Assembly (NCBI GenBank): GCA_004296885.1
Contig: SCVN01000004.1
Location: 1-64,000, forward strand
DNA: 64,000 nt
Direction of reading: 5' to 3'
DNA from: Nitrospirota bacterium
Lineage (GTDB): Bacteria; Nitrospirota; Nitrospiria; Nitrospirales; Nitrospiraceae
The position numbers and the translations under genes are program-made. The notes beneath the pieces are model-generated. The model saw only the letters and a program-made list of their open reading frames with translations. It was not told where the DNA came from and searched no databases. Of the stretch, positions 58,452-64,000 are shown piece by piece (the first letter of the stretch is position 1; the number at the start of each line of letters is the position of its first letter).

Positions 58452-61400
58452 TCACACCACTGTTTCATGCGGGAGCTGAGCGTGCGCCTCTCCGCTTTCG
58501 GAAGAAACAATCTGACAGTCCAACGCCTTGTCGCTGGATTCACGACGGTCGTTGCTCTGCGTCTCAGGTCGGGGCTCAGGTGGTTCCGCTCTTTGGTCCT
58601 GCATCGGAGGCAGACGGACGATGAACGCCGCCCCTCGGCCGACCTCGCTCTCCACGGTCACCGTCCCGCTCAGCTCGCTCACAATCCGGCGCGCGATCGA
58701 CAGGCCGAGCCCTCGAGACTGGCCGGCCGGCTTCAGGGTGAAGAACGGCTCAAACAGGCGGGCCTGGTGTTCCGGCGCAACGCCGGGGCCATCGTCCTGG
58801 ATTCGTACTTCAATCCAGTTCGCCTGGTCGCCCTGCCCTCCGATCTCCCCCGCGCTCTGTTCTTCTGCTCCCGGCGCGGCGGCGCGGGAACGCGGCGATT
58901 CGGCGAGAGCCGTCGTCACGGTCAACATGCCCTTCCCATGCGCCGATGCCATCGCCTGCTGTGCGTTGGTGATCAGGCTCAACAGGACCTGAACCACATC
59001 GTTGGCGTCGGCCAAGACGGGCGGAAGATGCTCCTGAAGATGCGTCTGTATCTGAATCTGATGGATGGCCAGATCATTGGCGGCCAGGTCGAGGGTCCGC
59101 TGGACCAGCCCATTCACCTGGCAGGCCTGCCGCTGCCCTCCGGATGAACGGGAGACGGCCAGGGTCCGCTGCACGATCTCAGCCGCCCGCTGGGCCGCCT
59201 CCTGGATCGAGGACAACTCGTCCGTCAAGCCCTCGAAGCGCCCCTGCTTCAGCTCTTCTACCGCAAGTTGGGCGTAGCCGGCGATCATGAAGAGCGGGTT
59301 GTTCAACTCGTGCGCAACGCCGTCAAGCAGCGTGCCGAGAGACGCCATCTTCTCCGACTGGCGCAGCATCTGTTCGGTACGCCTCCGCTCCGTTTGATCC
59401 CGCATGACGAGCAGCCACCCGACGACCGCCTCACCCTTCCGGACGGCGGTGCTGGTCACTTCAAGCCACAAAGCCCGGCCGTCTTTGAGAAAGATCTCGA
59501 ATTCCATCAGCGGGGGCACCGGCCGACCGAGACCGATGGCCGCCAGGTTCGACCTGGCCAGCGGCTGGCAGGCGAAAGCCTCCATCAGGGAACTGCCGAT
59601 CAGTTTTTCCATGGGCTGCCCCATGATCAGTTCCGTCCGGCAATTGGACCACTGGATAATGTGCCGATCATTGAGAAACAGAATGGCGTCGGTCGCATGG
59701 TCAATCGCCAGCCGGAACCGTTCTTCGCTCTCTTCGGCCTGCTCGGCCATCCGCAGTCGGCCGAGGAACTGGCCGATCTTGATGCCCACGTCGGCCATCA
59801 TGTCCAACAGCTCGGCATCGAGCGGACGCACCTCGCGACTGAAGAATTCGATCACGCCCAAAACCTCGTCTCCGATCTTGATCGGAAAGGCGAACGCCGC
59901 ATGCAGGCCGGCCTTCGCGGCAATCGGTGCCCGTGGGAAGTTGGGGTCCTTCACCACATCGGGCAGCCAGGCCGGTGTGCCGCTGGCCCAAACGCGGCCG
60001 GGCAAACCGACCCCTGACTGGAACTGGCTGGCGCAGGTCGCAGCGACAAAGTCCTGGGCCGGAACCGATTTGGCCAGCCAAACCGTCTCACACCGGAGTA
60101 TCGGTTGATCCGGCTCCACGAGCCAGACGGCACCCATGTCCCAACCCGTTGTCTCGCAGACGGCCCTCAGAATCGGTGGAGCCGCATCCGCCAGGGTCTT
60201 GGATTGAACCAGCGCGCTGCTCACGGCCAATTGCGAGGCCTGTCGTTTCTCCGCCCGGCGGCGCGGCCGGTCGTCGCGCAAGGCGAGCACGATGCCGACC
60301 AACGCGCCTTGCCCGTCTCTGATCGGAGCCGCGCTCCCCTCGATGGAGAGTTCCTTGCCATCGCGTGTGATCAGCAGCAGGCGCTTGCCAAGCGAGACGA
60401 CCCCGCCCTCTCGGATGACGTTGGCAACCGGGTTCTCGATCGCTCGTTTGGTCTCTTCGTTGACAATCTGAACGACCTTGGAGAGCGCGACCCCAATGGC
60501 GTCTTTCTGTTCCCAGCCGGTGAGGTGCTCCGCGAGCGGATTCATAAAGGTGATGGAACCGTTCCTGGCGGCAGCCACCACGCCGTCGCCGACACTGGTC
60601 AAGGTCGCCGTCAATTGCTCGGCCTGTTGCGTTGCCTGCACCGAGATTCGTTGGAGCCGTGCGCCGGTCCAAAGAAGCAGGGTCACCATCGGCAGCCACA
60701 CGGCACTCCCGACGAGCGCCAGTTTCCACAGGAACTGCCGAATCGGCGTCAAGATGTCATCGTGGTTTATCCTCACGAGGACGCCCCAATTCAGCAAGCC
60801 TTTGGTCTTCGCGTAGCCAGTGATCACCGGGATACCGCGCCGCATATGGGTTTCCTCGACGTAACCGGACGGGCCCGATCCCACCAGCAGGGCCGACGGT
60901 AGCGCCCACTCCCTGAGGTTGACCCGTAGTTCTTCCCGTAACATCGAATCTGCGATCACTGTACCGTCGCCGGCCAGGAACTGATACTCGATGACGGCCG
61001 CTGTACCGTGTTGGGCCTGGAGGGCCATAACCGTGCCCGCAAACACGGCTTCCAGAACCGGCAAACTGACTTGCGTCATCACCGTGCCGAGCCATTCCCC
61101 GCCTTGTCCTCGGATCGGCGCGGCGAAGGTCACGGCCAGGGCTCTGGCGAGCCCGTCGGTGACGGCCACATCCTCAACCACGATCCCGCCCCTTTTGCGA
61201 ACCAACGCGAACCATGAGGCTTGGCTCACATCCAACCCCACACTGCCGGGATCGGTCGCAGCGAGAATCCGACCGTTCGGATCGGTCACCCCCAACCAGC
61301 GATAGACCGGATAGGCGTCTTGGACAGATTTCAGATACGGAGTCATCGCGGCCGGGTTCCCTGCGTGAAGGACCGGCGATACCGTCAGCATATGAATGTC

Positions 61401-61673
61401 GCCGTACCGTTCAGCAAGAAGCAGGTCTAGTTTGCCGGCAATCTCGACGGCGGCCAAGGCCATGTTCTCTCCCGCGCTCGCGACCAGCCGCTGTTCGATG
61501 AACCGCAGTGCAATCGCACCCACCGCACAAGCAAGGAGGGTGACCCCAGCCGTCAGGGCCAGCAGCCGCCAAGACATCCGGCGGCCGGACTGCGCGGCTC
61601 GGTCACGGTGCTTCCAGAAAGGCATCATCACCCCTGTGAGCAGTGGCACGCTCTTCATGTCTTTGCACGCCAT
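58452..61673 (-). CDS. Large multi-sensor histidine kinase
   Basis: A 1073-residue kinase. Membrane helix at about 35-55; an extracytoplasmic double-CACHE domain (about 60-310: DPNGRILAATDPGSVGLDVS); second helix about 316-340; PAS about 355-470; GAF about 485-640; PAS about 655-775; H box LLDGVAHELNNPLFMIAGYA; N box LLSLITNAQQAMASAHG; G boxes QDDGPGVAPEHQARLF and SRGLGLSIARRI. The N and G boxes are intact, so it should be active. Three sensor types in one protein allow several inputs. AGGA before the ATG. It follows the double-receiver gene by 68 bases. Confidence 0.93.
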   Translation of the reverse strand: MACKDMKSVPLLTGVMMPFWKHRDRAAQSGRRMSWRLLALTAGVTLLACAVGAIALRFIEQRLVASAGENMALAAVEIAGKLDLLLAERYGDIHMLTVSPVLHAGNPAAMTPYLKSVQDAYPVYRWLGVTDPNGRILAATDPGSVGLDVSQASWFALVRKRGGIVVEDVAVTDGLARALAVTFAAPIRGQGGEWLGTVMTQVSLPVLEAVFAGTVMALQAQHGTAAVIEYQFLAGDGTVIADSMLREELRVNLREWALPSALLVGSGPSGYVEETHMRRGIPVITGYAKTKGLLNWGVLVRINHDDILTPIRQFLWKLALVGSAVWLPMVTLLLWTGARLQRISVQATQQAEQLTATLTSVGDGVVAAARNGSITFMNPLAEHLTGWEQKDAIGVALSKVVQIVNEETKRAIENPVANVIREGGVVSLGKRLLLITRDGKELSIEGSAAPIRDGQGALVGIVLALRDDRPRRRAEKRQASQLAVSSALVQSKTLADAAPPILRAVCETTGWDMGAVWLVEPDQPILRCETVWLAKSVPAQDFVAATCASQFQSGVGLPGRVWASGTPAWLPDVVKDPNFPRAPIAAKAGLHAAFAFPIKIGDEVLGVIEFFSREVRPLDAELLDMMADVGIKIGQFLGRLRMAEQAEESEERFRLAIDHATDAILFLNDRHIIQWSNCRTELIMGQPMEKLIGSSLMEAFACQPLARSNLAAIGLGRPVPPLMEFEIFLKDGRALWLEVTSTAVRKGEAVVGWLLVMRDQTERRRTEQMLRQSEKMASLGTLLDGVAHELNNPLFMIAGYAQLAVEELKQGRFEGLTDELSSIQEAAQRAAEIVQRTLAVSRSSGGQRQACQVNGLVQRTLDLAANDLAIHQIQIQTHLQEHLPPVLADANDVVQVLLSLITNAQQAMASAHGKGMLTVTTALAESPRSRAAAPGAEEQSAGEIGGQGDQANWIEVRIQDDGPGVAPEHQARLFEPFFTLKPAGQSRGLGLSIARRIVSELSGTVTVESEVGRGAAFIVRLPPMQDQRAEPPEPRPETQSNDRRESSDKALDCQIVSSESGEAHAQLPHETVV

Positions 61674-61741
61674 GTCATGTTCCTATCGGAGGCGGCCTGT
61701 TCGTCTTTCTGCATAGGGAAAGCCTACGCTATCATCGACCG

Positions 61742-62572
61742 TCATGCTCGTTGTGGGTTCGCTCCGCTGACCTGTGGCTCTGAGTTGGCGACAAGCAGCC
61801 CCACTTGCACGACTAATTCCAGGCGATCCAGATTCACCGGCTTCCCAATGACGTCCACCGATCCGAGGTCAAGCGTCTGCTGCAACAGCTTCTCATCCTG
61901 GCTGGCCGTCAGAGCCACCGCCCCGCCCACATAGTGCCTAGCCCGCAGCTCGCGCAACACATCGAGACCGTTCATGCCGGGCATATACATGTCCAGGATG
62001 ACCAGGTCGGGCTGCTGTTGCGCCACCATCGCGAGGGCCTCCGCACCGTTTTGCGCCACGCGGACCCGATAGCCCCGCAAGGTGAGAAATTTCATCAGCA
62101 GGTTACGGATCATCGCTTCATCATCCACCACCAGAATGGTCGCCCCCTCCCGGCTCTCCACCGATGCCACTCGATTAGGAATCCCGGCAGGCAGGGCCAT
62201 GGCGGCAGGACTCGACCTCTGAAGTGATCGCTCCATGGCTCCAAGCACCACGTCGAATGACAGCCCTTTCTTCAGAAAGTCGCTCACCCCCAACTCCCTG
62301 GCCTGGTTTTCCATCTTCACGTTTCCTCCAGCCGTCAACACCATGACGGCAGCCATCGGGCTCATCGCTCGGATCTGCTTCAGCACGTCGATCCCGTCCA
62401 TCCCGGGCATGCGGAGGTCCAGCAGCGTGATGCTGGGTTGGTGCTGCTGAAACAGCGTCAGGGCTTCATGGCCATCGGTGGCCGTCAGCACCTCGTGCCC
62501 GTGGGAACTGAGCACTGCGCGCAGCAGATCGCAAATCATCTGCTCATCGTCCACCACCAATATCTTCCCCAT
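61742..62572 (-). CDS. Double-receiver response regulator
   Basis: A 276-residue protein made of two receivers. First (1-120): VVDDE, Asp in LLDLRMPGMDG, Lys in FLKKGLS. Second (about 140-260): VVDDE, Asp in VILDMYMPGMNG, Lys in VIGKPVN. The Ala/Pro linker is short and no output domain exists, so it may act as a phosphate relay or scaffold between the kinases on each side. GGAGGTG precedes the ATG. Confidence 0.93.
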   Translation of the reverse strand: MGKILVVDDEQMICDLLRAVLSSHGHEVLTATDGHEALTLFQQHQPSITLLDLRMPGMDGIDVLKQIRAMSPMAAVMVLTAGGNVKMENQARELGVSDFLKKGLSFDVVLGAMERSLQRSSPAAMALPAGIPNRVASVESREGATILVVDDEAMIRNLLMKFLTLRGYRVRVAQNGAEALAMVAQQQPDLVILDMYMPGMNGLDVLRELRARHYVGGAVALTASQDEKLLQQTLDLGSVDVIGKPVNLDRLELVVQVGLLVANSEPQVSGANPQRA

Positions 62573-62644
62573 CCTGCACCTCCAAATTAGTCCTGCGCTG
62601 CGATCCGTGATCGGCCGCGACCCTTTGGGCCAATTACCGGCTGT

Positions 62645-62722
62645 TCATCGGTTTCCCTCCATCACCGGCAGCCGCACGGTGAAGGTGGCATCCGGCTGCC
62701 CACTGACGCTCCAGATGCCGTG
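62645..62722 (-). pseudogene. Possible remnant of a histidine kinase C terminus
   Basis: In the 269-base gap between two kinase-system genes, a minus frame ends GHGIWSVSGQPDATFTVRLP then VMEGNR and a stop. This resembles the last strand of a HATPase domain (HGGxIWVxSxPGxGATFTVRLP), with no N or G boxes before it. It may be a decayed kinase tail. Short and only suggestive. Confidence 0.35.
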
Positions 62723-62841
62723 TCCACTCGTTCGAGCAGGACTCCAGGGTTCGCCCGGTCTGCTGAACTGATGGAAGCTTCCTGACAAAGCCGCATCAAC
62801 AAAACAGCGATCCCCGACGTTCGCTCGCGAAACGACACGCA

Positions 62842-64000
62842 TCACGGTCCGGCTCCCTGTTTCGATGAAGCCAACGCCTCGCGCACCTTCGCTGTCAGTG
62901 CATGGGGCGTAAAGGGCTTCTGCAGAAAGACGCCCCCCTGGGCCCACACCTGTTGATGGAAAGTACTGCTATCTGTATAACCTGACATGAACAGTACCTT
63001 CATTTCGGGACGCGTCGGCATTAGACGTTTGCTCAACTGGCCTCCGTTCATGTCCGGCATGATCACATCGGTGAGCAAGAGGTGGATCGACCCGACGTAC
63101 TCGCGGCTCACCTGTAGTGCCTCATCGCCGTGGCATGCCTCCAAGACCGTATAGCCGTTTGAGCAGAGGATGTCTCCGACGAGCGAGCGCACCAAATCCT
63201 CGTCCTCGACCAGCAGGATGGTTTCATTGCCCCCCTGAATCTTGTGAGGCTGGTTTCCGGAATACACGTCATCAGCCACGCTATCTTCACGCGGCAAGAA
63301 GATGGTGAGCATCGTGCCTCGACCGGGTTGGCTGTGGATCTCGATATGCCCTCCGCTCTGATCGATGATCCCATGGACGATGGAGAGGCCAAACCCAGTG
63401 CCCTTGCCCCTTGGCTTGGTGGTGAAGAAGGGCTCAAAGATGCGAGACTGCGTGGCTTCGTCCATCCCAACCCCGTTGTCGCTGACCACCAGCAGCACGT
63501 ACGGACCGGGATGGAGGTGGGAGTGTCGATGCCCGCCAGCCTCGCCCAGTACGAGGTTGGTCGTTTCAATAGTGAGTCGCCCTCCCTTCGGCATGGCATC
63601 ACGGGCATTGACCGCCAGGTTCAGAATGACTTGCTCGATTTGCCCGATGTCGGCCTTCACACAGCCGAGATCCGTTTCCAGCCGGGTCACGAGTTCGATC
63701 GGCCCGAGCAAGCGCCGCAGGATCGCCTCGATCCCGGCAATGACGACGTTGAGATCCACTCTTCTCGGCTGGATGACCTGCTTGCGGCTGAAGGCCAGGA
63801 GCTGGTGCGTCAACGCGGCAGCCCGCTCGCTGGCCTGACGGATTTCCTGGATGCTCTCGAACTGGGGATCGCCCTGCGGAAGCGTGAACAACAACATCTC
63901 GCTATTGCCGGTGATGACCGTCAGCAGGTTGTTGAAGTCATGGGCGATGCCGCCGGCCAGTTGCCCCATCGCCTCCATTTTCTGCGCGTGGCGCAACTGC
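62842..64000 (-). CDS. Hybrid histidine kinase, 5' end outside the window
   Basis: At least 386 residues; the frame is open to the window edge and begins before the H box, so the N terminus is missing. H box GGIAHDFNNLLTVITGNSE (HWE/HDFN type), N box QVILNLAVNARDAMPKGG, G boxes SDNGVGMDEATQSRIF and KGTGFGLSIVHG. A C-terminal receiver follows with Asp in LLLTDVIMPDMNG and Lys in VFLQKPF. It is likely a hybrid kinase that passes phosphate to its own receiver, then perhaps to the double-receiver protein. Confidence 0.93.
   Translation of the reverse strand, partial: QLRHAQKMEAMGQLAGGIAHDFNNLLTVITGNSEMLLFTLPQGDPQFESIQEIRQASERAAALTHQLLAFSRKQVIQPRRVDLNVVIAGIEAILRRLLGPIELVTRLETDLGCVKADIGQIEQVILNLAVNARDAMPKGGRLTIETTNLVLGEAGGHRHSHLHPGPYVLLVVSDNGVGMDEATQSRIFEPFFTTKPRGKGTGFGLSIVHGIIDQSGGHIEIHSQPGRGTMLTIFLPREDSVADDVYSGNQPHKIQGGNETILLVEDEDLVRSLVGDILCSNGYTVLEACHGDEALQVSREYVGSIHLLLTDVIMPDMNGGQLSKRLMPTRPEMKVLFMSGYTDSSTFHQQVWAQGGVFLQKPFTPHALTAKVREALASSKQGAGP

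Overview
The window is GC-rich bacterial chromosome, dense in genes on both strands, with SD sites, sigma70-type promoters and five tRNA genes. No rRNA, transposase, phage gene, plasmid gene or CRISPR array was seen. The many small secreted lipoproteins, class I cytochromes c, ferredoxins, NtrC-type regulation, glycogen enzymes, squalene synthase and two copies of a palindromic element (36.4 and 42.9 kb) whose ends I associate with Nitrospira-like genomes suggest a member of Nitrospirota. That assignment is inference; a 16S or whole-protein search would settle it.

Layout. 0-0.8 kb: tRNA-Tyr, tRNA-Gly, tRNA-Thr and tuf (cut by the window edge), all on the minus strand behind one strong promoter. 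0.8-4.7 kb: minus operon of a CsgG/TPR lipoprotein, a UvrD-type helicase and a secreted HExxH protein. 4.7-9.7 kb: plus operon with glycogen phosphorylase and a HEAT-repeat protein. 9.8-15.3 kb: HEAT protein, RlpA, GlgB and MscS. 15.4-17.1 kb: envelope lipoproteins including Pal. 17.2-22.1 kb: Gld-like ABC exporter with two large auxiliary proteins. 22.2-22.6 kb: tRNA-Arg followed by an array of hairpin repeats. 22.6-29.5 kb: cytochrome c, response regulator, second Pal, RNA helicase, FKBP and small proteins. 29.5-34.4 kb: MalQ followed by a histidine kinase and an NtrC-type regulator in one tight minus cluster. 34.4-42 kb: lipoproteins, an SPFH protein, cytochrome c, QueC, a DksA-like protein, Apt, AcyP, tRNA-Pro and alanine dehydrogenase. 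42-49.5 kb: small Fe-S proteins, two AT-richer lipoproteins, squalene synthase, a cupredoxin, HtpX and glutathione peroxidase. 49.6-55.8 kb: MFS transporter, secreted proteins, YqeY and a LOG-type nucleotidase. 55.8-58.3 kb: gene-poor stretch of tiny genes, a duplicated gene tail, a stop-interrupted gene and an orphan hairpin-repeat array. 58.4-64 kb: two multidomain histidine kinases and a double-receiver regulator.

The most interesting signal is a family of roughly 65-80-nt two-hairpin repeats. Copies start at the base immediately after the encoded CCA of tRNA-Tyr, tRNA-Arg and tRNA-Pro, always on the tRNA strand, and a fourth group ends in a Rho-independent terminator. Stem sequences differ between copies while pairing is kept, which points to a selected RNA or single-stranded-DNA structure. 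Other observations are four promoters placed so that transcripts should be leaderless, a gene whose only sensible start is ACG, an SD site buried in a hairpin, a TGA that splits one reading frame, and a duplicated fragment of the LOG gene.
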